From positions 1-14,062 of the forward strand of contig JACENB010000081.1 in the NCBI GenBank assembly GCA_013867245.1: a stretch of 14,062 nucleotides of DNA, in the 5' to 3' direction. This DNA is from Nitrosopumilaceae archaeon (lineage in GTDB: Archaea > Thermoproteota > Nitrososphaeria > Nitrososphaerales > Nitrosopumilaceae). The notes under the pieces are model-generated. The model saw only the letters and a program-made list of their open reading frames with translations. It searched no databases and was not told the DNA's origin. Position 1 is the stretch's first letter, and each line of letters opens with the position of its first letter. The translations under genes and the position numbers were made by a program. This document shows, one piece after another, positions 1 through 8,260 of the stretch.

Positions 1-1084
1 TATGATTAACCCCATCATTGAGTAATATTGGTAATGAAGTACCTATTCCTGGAAAACCAGCTAAAGCACCCCAAACATCATCACCATCAAGTTTTAGTTT
101 AAGTTGATTAGCAACATGATCTGTCCCTATAGTATCAATCTGGTTATTAGATAGTGCATTCCAAACTGCCTTTTGGTCATTTTCAGTTCGAATTGGAGGC
201 ATTACCTTAGCAAGATAACCATTTTGTTTTTCATATGATAATGTAAGGTAATGAGGACATGTTTCTACAAAAATTTTAGTTCCTAATTTTTTTTCTTCTT
301 GAATTTGTAATAATGCTTGTTCTGAACCAATATGAACAAAGTAAATTACACAATCATAATCTCTTCCAAACTTACATACTGTTTTGATTGCTTTAGCTTC
401 AAATTCAGGTGAACGGCTAGAAGACCATGCAGATAACCCATCTTGATTTTTTTCTTTAGCTTTTTTAATTCCACATCCACATGACTCATAATCTTCAGCA
501 TGAACAAGTACTGGACATCCTAGTGTTGCTGCATTCTTTACAATTTTTTCTACAAGATCATCTGTCACATTTACTTTAGATGCAACAAGATTAGTAGAAT
601 TTGGAGGCATATCCATGTATACATGACCAACTTCACCACCAAGATTCATGTAAATTTTGAATGATGTGATTCCTTTATCAATGCAAAAACTCATTTCATC
701 AATTTGTTTTTGTGTGAAAATTGAAGCATGTATAGCATAATCAACATAATGATATTCAGATGAAGTTGTTAATTGTGGTTGTAAAGAATTTGAAAATGCA
801 TTTTCTAATCTAAGCATACGCATCATAGTTGTAACTCCACCTATTGCTGCAGCATGAGATTCAGTTTTTGCAGCTTCATTGATTGGAGAATAAACTCCAT
901 AATGAACATGTGTATCAATTGCACCAGGAATTGAAATTAATCCATTTCCATTAATTTTATGATCACATGCAGGAATGTCATTTGTTAAACCTATTATTTT
1001 TCCATCATCAATTACAATATTTTTGTCAATCATACCAGTTGGAAGAATTACATGTGAATCAATAATTACAGTATCATAGGTCAT
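1..1084 (-). CDS. Dihydropyrimidinase/hydantoinase-like cyclic amidohydrolase, 5' part (C-terminus outside window)
   Basis: The minus strand is open from an ATG at 1084 to the window edge, giving 361 codons without a stop. It reads as the urease-type TIM-barrel amidohydrolase superfamily, cyclic amidohydrolase branch (dihydroorotase, dihydropyrimidinase, hydantoinase, allantoinase). The full metal set is visible: H59-x-H61 in DTHVH, K143 in SFKIY (the Lys that is carbamylated in this family), H195 in VLVHAED, H251 in FVHIGS and D322 in IGTDHV. The shared ETCPHYL segment lies near residues 274-280. These enzymes hydrolyse or form cyclic amide rings in pyrimidine or hydantoin metabolism. After H61 the sequence is YG rather than the R-x-P-G usual in dihydroorotase, so I do not call pyrC. 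The substrate is open. The ATG lies about 27 nt from a box A-like element, and the gene is divergent from the 1159 gene. Confidence 0.88.
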   Translation of the reverse strand, partial: MTYDTVIIDSHVILPTGMIDKNIVIDDGKIIGLTNDIPACDHKINGNGLISIPGAIDTHVHYGVYSPINEAAKTESHAAAIGGVTTMMRMLRLENAFSNSLQPQLTTSSEYHYVDYAIHASIFTQKQIDEMSFCIDKGITSFKIYMNLGGEVGHVYMDMPPNSTNLVASKVNVTDDLVEKIVKNAATLGCPVLVHAEDYESCGCGIKKAKEKNQDGLSAWSSSRSPEFEAKAIKTVCKFGRDYDCVIYFVHIGSEQALLQIQEEKKLGTKIFVETCPHYLTLSYEKQNGYLAKVMPPIRTENDQKAVWNALSNNQIDTIGTDHVANQLKLKLDGDDVWGALAGFPGIGTSLPILLNDGVNH

Positions 1085-1106
1085 CAAAAAATTTTACATC
1101 AAAGAC

Positions 1107-1115
1107 TCTATTATG
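1107..1115 (-). promoter_or_regulatory. Candidate box A of the amidohydrolase gene
   Basis: Read on the minus strand the site is GCATAATAG, centred about 27 nt before the ATG at 1084, which fits a leaderless archaeal transcript. Assigned by position and AT content only. Confidence 0.4.
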
Positions 1116-1129
1116 CGTTAAGGAATACG

Positions 1130-1138
1130 CTTAAGTTG
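1130..1138 (+). promoter_or_regulatory. Candidate box A of the 1159 gene
   Basis: CTTAAGTTG is centred about 25 nt before the ATG at 1159. It overlaps an inverted repeat (TTAAG, spacer, CTTAA; 1118-1134) that could be a regulator site. Assigned by spacing only. Confidence 0.4.
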
Positions 1139-1158
1139 ATTAAACAAAATGAATAATC

Positions 1159-1356
1159 ATGGAAGGTTCAGATATTGCAAGACGTGATCATCAGAGAAAT
1201 AAATCTGAAATTGTGAAATTAGTCAAAGAGATGTTTAATCAAGAAAAATGGGGTGATGAAGAATATAAGAAAAAACTCCATGAATTAGTTGTAAAGGATG
1301 AAGAATTAGTCAAAGACGTAATTAAAAAAATCAAATTAGAAAAAGGATTAGAATGA
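1159..1356 (+). CDS. Small charged helical protein, unknown function
   Basis: This is a 65-residue protein without recognisable domain, membrane segment or signal peptide. It is very rich in Lys and Glu and looks almost wholly alpha-helical, with heptad-like spacing of Leu, Val and Ile from about residue 17 onward, so a short coiled coil or helical hairpin is likely. About 40 percent of residues are charged, suggesting a soluble cytoplasmic protein, perhaps a nucleic-acid or protein-binding accessory. Support for it being real: an ATG about 25 nt after a TTAAG-type box A, codon use like its neighbours, and a divergent position with a normal promoter gap to the amidohydrolase. It ends 41 nt before tRNA-Ala. 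I do not recognise the family. Confidence 0.7.
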   Translation: MEGSDIARRDHQRNKSEIVKLVKEMFNQEKWGDEEYKKKLHELVVKDEELVKDVIKKIKLEKGLE

Positions 1357-1397
1357 TTAAAAATGAATAAAAGCCCAAATTTGCCCAAATAATTTGA

Positions 1398-1469
1398 GGG
1401 CCGATAGTTTAGGGGTATAATGCTTCGTTCGCAACGAAGATGACGAGGGTTCGATTCCCTCTCGGTCCA
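1398..1469 (+). tRNA. tRNA-Ala (anticodon CGC, reads GCG)
   Basis: A full cloverleaf can be drawn. The acceptor stem GGGCCGA pairs with TCGGTCC and contains the G3-U70 wobble that marks alanine tRNAs; the discriminator is A73 at 1469. The anticodon stem CTTCG/CGAAG encloses the loop TTCGCAA, with anticodon CGC at 1430-1432. The T stem GAGGG/CCCTC encloses TTCGATT. The D stem is short, with a G10-U25 wobble. No intron and no encoded CCA are present, so CCA is added afterwards. An AT-rich box A candidate lies near 1356-1364, and a short T run follows the gene. Confidence 0.97.
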
Positions 1470-1484
1470 TTTTACCAGAAACTA

Positions 1485-1493
1485 TTATACATA
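1485..1493 (+). promoter_or_regulatory. Box A of the 1513 zinc-ribbon gene
   Basis: TTATACATA is centred 24 nt before the ATG at 1513, as expected for a leaderless archaeal promoter. It lies just after tRNA-Ala, so the gene need not depend on tRNA transcription. Confidence 0.55.
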
Positions 1494-1512
1494 AATAGAA
1501 AATACCGTCATC

Positions 1513-1872
1513 ATGGAAGTTTTTGACGGTAAAAAGGCAGCACAAGATTATATGTCAAAACACACACTGGCATTTTCTACACCAGAATTGACTCTAATGA
1601 GATTTGCATTTTGGATGGGGGATTCAGTGCCAGATCCTAATAATGAAGGAAAAGGAATTCCAAGAATGATGACATATCTAACAGAACAGGATTTTGAACC
1701 GGTTTTAATTGACGATGAAACATACGTTCCAACTGGGGCAGTAAAAAGCTCAGCAAATGTAGGAAATGCATACAATGAAGTAAAAACAGATGGAAAGTTT
1801 TGTTCAGAATGTGGAACTAGTTTATCAATGACAGCAAAGTTTTGTCCTGAATGTGGTACAACACAAGAATAA
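1513..1872 (+). CDS. Small protein with C-terminal zinc ribbon, unknown function
   Basis: This is a 119-residue soluble protein. Residues 1-75 form an unrecognised mixed domain containing a Trp/Phe-rich stretch (RFAFWMGDSVPDP). A short polar linker follows, then a treble-clef/zinc-ribbon tail with C97-x2-C100 and C111-x2-C114, the four Cys expected to bind one Zn2+. The tail has the spacing CxxC-x10-CxxC and the KFC-x2-CG pattern also seen at the ends of the proteins encoded at 1892 and 2946. Such ribbons usually mediate protein or nucleic-acid contacts. The ATG is placed 24 nt after a box A. The gene converges on the 1892 gene with only 19 nt between stop codons. Function unknown. Confidence 0.85.
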   Translation: MEVFDGKKAAQDYMSKHTLAFSTPELTLMRFAFWMGDSVPDPNNEGKGIPRMMTYLTEQDFEPVLIDDETYVPTGAVKSSANVGNAYNEVKTDGKFCSECGTSLSMTAKFCPECGTTQE

Positions 1873-1891
1873 GAAAATAATATTTTTAATT

Positions 1892-2431
1892 TTATACTTT
1901 GGATCCACACTTTGTGCAGAATTTTGAGTTTGGTCTTAATTCAGCACCACATGAATTACATCCATTTCCAGGTTGTTGTTGTGGCGAGATAGTTTGTCTT
2001 GGCATTAATGCTGGATCAGGTGAAGGTAAAGTTCCAACATCTCCAAATGCTTCTTGTGCAGATACAATTCCTGGCGGACTTCCACCAACAGGGTTTTGTG
2101 CTGTTCCAGATCTTGGTGGTTGACCCATTCCACCTGCCATCATTCCAGGTTGACCCATTCCTGGCATCAATCCAGGGGATTGTGTGTTACCAGAATTGGA
2201 ACCTTGAGATTTTTTTAATTCAAATATCACTTTGATTGCTAAAAATTCTAATGCAGAATATGCAACTGTATAATCACCTAACTTTTGAAAAAATTCTTTG
2301 TCGCTGATTTGACCTTTTTTGTACATATTGTTAGTGTCTAAAAATGATTCATAGTATCCTTGAGATTCATCAAACAAACTTTGTAGTTTATCAAAAAGCA
2401 TTCCAAGTGTATCTACTTCACCAAATGACAT
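1892..2431 (-). CDS. Helical protein with Gly/Pro/Met/Gln-rich linker and C-terminal zinc ribbon
   Basis: From the ATG at 2431 this is 179 residues. Residues 1-78 are predicted helical with many aromatic and acidic residues. Residues 80-155 are a low-complexity Gly/Pro/Met/Gln/Ser linker containing a repeated GMGQP unit, likely disordered. The tail is a zinc ribbon, C158-x2-C161-x10-C172-x2-C175. An in-frame TTG four codons upstream (2443) would add MSLN, but I prefer the ATG because a box A-like TTAATATT lies about 22 nt before it. The helical-disordered-ribbon layout suggests an adaptor. It has its own promoter downstream of the thioredoxin gene on the same strand. I recognise no family beyond the ribbon. 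Confidence 0.85.
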   Translation of the reverse strand: MSFGEVDTLGMLFDKLQSLFDESQGYYESFLDTNNMYKKGQISDKEFFQKLGDYTVAYSALEFLAIKVIFELKKSQGSNSGNTQSPGLMPGMGQPGMMAGGMGQPPRSGTAQNPVGGSPPGIVSAQEAFGDVGTLPSPDPALMPRQTISPQQQPGNGCNSCGAELRPNSKFCTKCGSKV

Positions 2432-2471
2432 ATTCAGACTCAATTTTTGTAATATTAATTACTTTAGGATG

Positions 2472-2487
2472 AAAAAATAAGAAAAAA
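2472..2487 (-). terminator. T-rich terminator after the thioredoxin gene
   Basis: On the minus strand, two runs of six T separated by CTTA lie 16 nt after the thioredoxin stop. There is no strong stem, which fits archaeal oligo-T termination. Confidence 0.45.
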
Positions 2488-2502
2488 CGTATTTTTAGTA
2501 AT

Positions 2503-2829
<327 letters not shown>

Positions 2830-2910
2830 TATAATTGTGATTTAATTATCACACCTAAAAACGTTCACCAAATTTCAATATGTTATTTTTTAATCTTGGA
2901 CTAAATTTCA

Positions 2911-2919
2911 TATATACTT
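2911..2919 (+). promoter_or_regulatory. Box A of the PRC-barrel/zinc-ribbon gene
   Basis: TATATACTT, a strong TATA element, predicts transcription starting around 2938-2946. That matches either a leaderless start at 2946 or a leader of about 55 nt ahead of the alternative start at 2997. Confidence 0.6.
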
Positions 2920-2945
2920 AAATGACGTTTTGATAAAAATGAGTT

Positions 2946-3773
2946 ATGAGTTCAGAACTTAGATTGAAAAAATTGAGAGGTTCTGGAGGCTACGTTATGG
3001 CCACAGTTACAGATGAACAACAAATGAAAGGAAATTTAGGAGGTCCAGATTTATTTTTAGCACCAATTGGCAGATTAGATGGAGACAAAATTACTAAACA
3101 TTTTTGCAATACATGTGAAAAAGAATTTGAAGGTCCACCAAAAATAGAATTTGAAAATCCAAATGAAGAAGTTGCAGAAAATTTAGTTTTGGCAGAAAGA
3201 GGTCAGTATATTTGTAATTCATGTAATGCTTCAATTGCAGAATATAGAGAATTCAAAAAACCAAATGAAGAAGGGGAAGTTGGAAGTGCTAAGCCATTAG
3301 ATCCAAATGCAACAACACCTACAGTAGAAGCAACAACACCTACAGTAGAAGCAACAACACCTACAGTAGAAGCAACAACACCTACAGTAGAAGCAACAAC
3401 ACCTACAGTAGAAGCAACAACACCTACAGTAGAAGCAACAACACCTACAGTAGAAGCAACACAGCCAAGTTCTTCAGCTTCAGTTAGTTCAATTGAAGGA
3501 AGAAATGTCATAGATGAAAATGCAAATAAAGTTGGTACTGCAAAACAGGTCGGTATTGATGCTAATACGCAGTCAATGGTCTTAGTAATTACTAAAAATG
3601 ATGGAACAGAAGGAAGTATTCCTTGGACTTCAATTAAAAAAGTTGGAGAAGTAGTTTTACTAGGAAAACCAGAAGAAGCTGCTGCAGTTCAACCAGGAAA
3701 ATGTTCTGAATGTGGATTTGTCAATAAAGATGGCTCTAAATTCTGTGAAGAATGTGGAACAAAAATCCAATAA
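2946..3773 (+). CDS. Zinc finger - TTPTVEA repeat linker - PRC-barrel - zinc ribbon protein
   Basis: This is a 275-residue modular protein. Residues 45-105 hold a zinc-binding module with C54-x2-C57 and C90-x2-C93. Residues 122-170 are seven exact copies of ATTPTVE, a Thr/Pro linker. Residues about 183-241 read as a PRC-barrel (GRNVIDENANKVG ... IPWTSIKKVGEVVLL), a small beta barrel found in RNA-processing factors, photosystem proteins and archaeal cell-division proteins such as CdvA. The tail is a zinc ribbon with C253-x2-C256-x10-C267-x2-C270. No membrane segment is present. The start is uncertain. ATG 2946 fits leaderless translation after the box A at 2911. An internal ATG at 2997 (258 residues, MATVTDEQ) has a good GGAGG 7 nt before it. 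The signal peptidase gene follows 39 nt later on the same strand and may be cotranscribed. Role unknown; the layout suggests a scaffold or adaptor. Confidence 0.88.
   Translation: MSSELRLKKLRGSGGYVMATVTDEQQMKGNLGGPDLFLAPIGRLDGDKITKHFCNTCEKEFEGPPKIEFENPNEEVAENLVLAERGQYICNSCNASIAEYREFKKPNEEGEVGSAKPLDPNATTPTVEATTPTVEATTPTVEATTPTVEATTPTVEATTPTVEATTPTVEATQPSSSASVSSIEGRNVIDENANKVGTAKQVGIDANTQSMVLVITKNDGTEGSIPWTSIKKVGEVVLLGKPEEAAAVQPGKCSECGFVNKDGSKFCEECGTKIQ
2985..2989 (+). promoter_or_regulatory. Shine-Dalgarno-like GGAGG before the alternative start at 2997
   Basis: GGAGG stands 7 nt before the in-frame ATG at 2997. It is among the best anti-16S matches in a window where most genes look leaderless, so it bears on the start choice. 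It also encodes Gly-Gly if translation begins at 2946. Confidence 0.4.
3309..3455 (+). repeat. Seven identical 21-nt tandem repeats encoding ATTPTVE
   Basis: The unit starts GCAACAACACCTACAGTAG and ends AA (21 nt). It occurs seven times with no base difference (7 x 21 = 147 nt) and keeps the reading frame. A decayed eighth unit begins at 3456 (GCAACACAGCC). Identity at silent positions points to recent slippage or unequal exchange, so copy number may vary between strains. Confidence 0.97.
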
Positions 3774-3796
3774 TTAACAAATTTAATGAATATCAC

Positions 3797-3815
3797 TAAG
3801 GAAAGAATGTAATTG
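3797..3815 (+). promoter_or_regulatory. Translation start region with ATG-TAA directly before a TTG start
   Basis: After AAGGA, the in-frame codons read ATG (3807), TAA (3810), TTG (3813). The ATG can code for only one residue before the stop, so signal peptidase must begin at TTG, perhaps by re-initiation. This decides the start of the gene. Confidence 0.6.
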
Positions 3816-4490
3816 GCTAAAAGATCTATCTCAAAGGGTGTTATCAAAGACATTGCAATTGTTGTAATAGCAGTTATAGTAATTTGGATTGGATTACAAG
3901 CCGCATTTGGAACACAAAATCCATTTTATGTTGTTGCTAGTGGAAGTATGATTCCAGCATTGGAAGTTTATGACATAATAGTTATTCAAGGTCATGAACC
4001 ATTTGAAGAAGTTCAAGTAGGAGACATAATTGTATTTGATAGACCTTCAGATCATAATAGAGTAATTGTTCATAGGGTTGAATCTATTCTTAGTGAAGAT
4101 CCATATACAGTTAGAACACAAGGTGATGCAAATCCCTCATTCATCAGAGGAACAGATTATCCAATTACAGAAGAGGAATATATTGGAAAAGTTGCATATG
4201 TCATTCCACAAGTCGGATACATTACACAAATCTTGAAACCCCCAATGAATTACATCATTATTGCAATTGTAATAGGAATCATGATAATTAAACAATTTAC
4301 AGGAAAGAAAAAAGAGGTAGAAGACATAGTCAGTAAAGAAACATTGAAAGAATTATCAGATATTGGAAAGATTGAAGCAGATTCTGAATATTCTACAGAT
4401 ATTGACAAATCAGAAATTTCTGAAGAGAAAAATGAAGAGTCTAAACAAAATGAAGAGAAATCAAACGAAGATAAAGAAAATAAACAATAA
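3813..4490 (+). CDS. Archaeal signal peptidase I (S26B, Sec11-type)
   Basis: This is a 225-residue membrane peptidase that removes signal peptides from Sec-exported proteins on the outer face of the membrane. Residues 13-31 form the N-terminal membrane anchor. The catalytic Ser is S45 in ASGSMIPAL, followed by H87 in VIVHRV and D105 in TQGDAN; this is the Ser-His-Asp set of the archaeal/ER type, with His replacing the bacterial Lys. A second membrane segment covers about 147-160. A Glu/Lys/Ser/Asn-rich tail (about 165-225) is probably disordered and cytoplasmic. The start is TTG at 3813: an in-frame TAA directly precedes it, and the next ATG lies inside the catalytic motif. AAGGA at 3798-3802 could act as ribosome site. 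It converges on the dehydratase gene with 14 nt between stops. Confidence 0.93.
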   Translation: MAKRSISKGVIKDIAIVVIAVIVIWIGLQAAFGTQNPFYVVASGSMIPALEVYDIIVIQGHEPFEEVQVGDIIVFDRPSDHNRVIVHRVESILSEDPYTVRTQGDANPSFIRGTDYPITEEEYIGKVAYVIPQVGYITQILKPPMNYIIIAIVIGIMIIKQFTGKKKEVEDIVSKETLKELSDIGKIEADSEYSTDIDKSEISEEKNEESKQNEEKSNEDKENKQ

Positions 4491-4504
4491 ATTAATTATT
4501 AGAA

Positions 4505-6031
<1,527 letters not shown>

Positions 6032-6052
6032 GTTCTAATTATGCTTAAGTTC

Positions 6053-6060
6053 TATAAATA
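6053..6060 (-). promoter_or_regulatory. Box A of the dehydratase gene
   Basis: On the minus strand this reads TATTTATA, centred 25 nt before the ATG at 6031, predicting a leaderless transcript independent of the upstream synthetase gene. Confidence 0.65.
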
Positions 6061-6101
6061 GTCTGAATTCCAAAATGGATAATTTTATGAACAAAATATT
6101 A

Positions 6102-8198
6102 TCATAGACCTATTCTAACGTCTAAAATTTTACAACCTTTTCCTTTTTCCATTACAAGTACAGGATTCATATCTAATTCTTTGATCTCCTTAAAGTCAGA
6201 GACTAATTGAGATAGTCTCTGAATACATTCAGATAATTTTGCAATGTCTGATGGTTTTTCGCCACGAACTCCTTGAAGAAGTTTTTGAGTTTTAATTGAT
6301 GCAATCATATCATCTGATTCTTTATCAGTTACAGGTGCAAGTTTGAATGTAACATCTTTTAGAACTTCAACATAAATGCCACCCATTCCGAGCATAATTA
6401 CTGGACCAAATCCAGGCTCTAATTTTGAACCAATGATTAATTCCTTACCACCTTTTACCATCTCCACAATTAGAACTCCCTTAATCTCGGCTTTTTTATC
6501 ATATTTTTTTGCATTTTTAATAATAGTTTTGAATGCAGTTTTTACTTCAGCATCATTTGTTAGATTTACTTTGACACCACCTGCGTCAGATTTGTGAATA
6601 ATTTGTGGTGAAGCAATTTTCATTACGACAGGATAGCCAATTTTCTTTGCAGTTTTTACAGCATCACTTTCTGTAGTAGCAAGTGAACTAGCTGGAAGTG
6701 GTAAACCATATGCTTTGAGAACTTCTTGTCCCTCTTCTTCTAAGAGATTTGGTCTTTTTTCATTTTTGACTTTATCAAAAATTTTCTGAGCTTTTGATTT
6801 GTTAACTTTGAATTTAGTGATTTTACCATTTGGAGATTTAACCCAATTTCTAAATCGAATCATTGCTGCAAGTGTTCGAATTGCACCTTCAGCATATGTA
6901 TAATATGGAACATTACCTTTTGCTAAAATTTCTCTATTTGTGATTCCCTCATCCAATCCCATTAAGCTAGCAAGCATTGTTTTTTTGTATTTTTTTGACA
7001 TTGTGACAATTACTTCTGCAAGTTTATCATAATCTAATGTTCCAGATGGAGTGCACATAGAAATTACTGAACCAACTTTTGGGTGTGCAAGAACTCTGTC
7101 TAAAACATTATTGAATCTATTAAAATCAGCATCTCCTACAATATCAACAGGATTTCTAGAGCTTCCCCAAGGAGGAATTACTGCATCAATCTTTTTTCTG
7201 ACACTTGTGATATCAGCCATTTTGATATTCATTTTTGAACAAGCATCTGTTGAAATAATTGCAGGGCCACCAGCATTTGAAACAATAACAAGATCACCAG
7301 CTAATGGTAATGGTTGTTTAGAAAATGCTGTAGCATAATCAAATAGTTCTTCCATAGTATCAACTCTAATTGCACCAGATTGTTTTAGTAAAGCATCATA
7401 GATTTCATCTGAACCCATTAGTGCTCCAGTATGAGACATTGCAGCCTTAGCACCCTCAGGACTACGCCCAGATTTTAAAACAAGAACAGGTTTTTTGAGT
7501 TTTTTAGTAATATTTTTACAAACTTTAAGAAATTCTTGTCCATCTCCCATATCTTCAAGATACATTACAATAACTTCAGTTTGTTTATGATTAGCAAGAA
7601 TTTTTAGTACATCAACTTCGCTCATTGCAGCTTTATTTCCAAGACTCACAACTGCTGAAAAACCAATTCCTTGAGCACTTGCATCTTCAACTAAAGCTGC
7701 ACATATTGCACCACTTTGAGAAACTAGAGCAATCTTTCCAGATTTTGGTGTAATTTTTAGAAATGTTGAATTCATCATTGTTTTTGGATCAAGATTCATT
7801 ACTCCAAGACAATTTGGTCCAATGATTTGGATTTTGTATTTTTTAGCTATATCTTTAATTTCTTGTTCACGTTTTGCACCTTCTTCATCAACTTCTTTGA
7901 AACCAGCTGTAATGATAATGACTCCTTTGATTTTTTTCTTCCCACATTCTTCTAAAACGGGTGCAACTAGAGTATTTTTAATCACAATTACTGCTAAATC
8001 AATTTGTTTTGGAACATCTAAAACAGTTTTGTAAGCTTTTTTAGAAAATACTTGATCACGTGATGGACTAATTGGATAAACAACACCCGTGAAACCATTC
8101 ATAATGTTGGAGGTAATTGTAGCACCAACACTTCCAGCTTTATCTGAAGCACCAATTACAGCAATTGACTTTGGTGACAAAAAGACAGATTCAGCCAT
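6102..8198 (-). CDS. ADP-forming acyl-CoA synthetase, probably 4-hydroxybutyrate-CoA ligase
   Basis: This 698-residue single-chain NDP-forming acyl-CoA synthetase joins an acid to CoA using ATP and yields ADP and phosphate. Domains in order: CoA-binding Rossmann domain (about 8-135, SIAVIGASDKAGSVG and IIGPNCLGVMNL), the two succinyl-CoA-ligase-like domains (about 150-460), and an ATP-grasp domain (about 484-698). The phosphohistidine is H256 in SHTGAL; a second His, H535 in IIHKSD, lies in the ATP-grasp part, and ELDMNPV (674-680) is the usual metal site. Thaumarchaea have such ligases for 3-hydroxypropionate and for 4-hydroxybutyrate. Adjacency to 4-hydroxybutyryl-CoA dehydratase favours the latter, the arrangement I recall as Nmar_0206/Nmar_0207. 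ADP formation costs one energy-rich bond instead of two. The ATG at 8198 is about 28 nt after a box A. Confidence 0.92.
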   Translation of the reverse strand: MAESVFLSPKSIAVIGASDKAGSVGATITSNIMNGFTGVVYPISPSRDQVFSKKAYKTVLDVPKQIDLAVIVIKNTLVAPVLEECGKKKIKGVIIITAGFKEVDEEGAKREQEIKDIAKKYKIQIIGPNCLGVMNLDPKTMMNSTFLKITPKSGKIALVSQSGAICAALVEDASAQGIGFSAVVSLGNKAAMSEVDVLKILANHKQTEVIVMYLEDMGDGQEFLKVCKNITKKLKKPVLVLKSGRSPEGAKAAMSHTGALMGSDEIYDALLKQSGAIRVDTMEELFDYATAFSKQPLPLAGDLVIVSNAGGPAIISTDACSKMNIKMADITSVRKKIDAVIPPWGSSRNPVDIVGDADFNRFNNVLDRVLAHPKVGSVISMCTPSGTLDYDKLAEVIVTMSKKYKKTMLASLMGLDEGITNREILAKGNVPYYTYAEGAIRTLAAMIRFRNWVKSPNGKITKFKVNKSKAQKIFDKVKNEKRPNLLEEEGQEVLKAYGLPLPASSLATTESDAVKTAKKIGYPVVMKIASPQIIHKSDAGGVKVNLTNDAEVKTAFKTIIKNAKKYDKKAEIKGVLIVEMVKGGKELIIGSKLEPGFGPVIMLGMGGIYVEVLKDVTFKLAPVTDKESDDMIASIKTQKLLQGVRGEKPSDIAKLSECIQRLSQLVSDFKEIKELDMNPVLVMEKGKGCKILDVRIGL

Positions 8199-8221
8199 GA
8201 TAAAATGAATTTAAGATTTTG

Positions 8222-8230
8222 TATAATAAA
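8222..8230 (-). promoter_or_regulatory. Box A of the acyl-CoA synthetase gene
   Basis: On the minus strand this reads TTTATTATA, centred about 28 nt before the ATG at 8198. Confidence 0.6.
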
Positions 8231-8260
8231 GTTATTCATAGAAATTTCTGATCTATGATT

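Noticed and set aside
1363..1392. Nine-codon ORF between the 65-residue gene and tRNA-Ala
   Set aside because: Too short, no start signal, and it overlaps the likely tRNA promoter.
1357..1545. Minus-strand open frame crossing tRNA-Ala
   Set aside because: Its core (REGIEPSSSSLRTKHYTPKL) is the common false peptide from antisense tRNA sequence; the cloverleaf explains the DNA.
1548..1910. Minus-strand open frame opposite the 1513 zinc-ribbon gene
   Set aside because: Antisense shadow; the plus frame has the paired CxxC motifs and a box A at the right distance.
1899..2235. Two plus-strand open frames opposite the 1892 gene
   Set aside because: Antisense shadows created by the Gly/Pro-rich linker; no start signal and no protein family resemblance.
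3309..3455. Regular direct repeats considered as a CRISPR array
   Set aside because: Units are 21 nt with no spacers between them and are in frame within a coding region.
3203..3511. Minus-strand open frame of 102 codons with VASTVGV repeats
   Set aside because: It is the antisense of the 21-nt repeat array; the repeat lacks stops in several frames. The plus-strand frame has the Cys motifs and PRC-barrel.
3807..3812. ATG-TAA read as stop-codon readthrough or recoding
   Set aside because: No recoding element is visible, and a TTG start immediately follows; re-initiation or direct TTG initiation is simpler.
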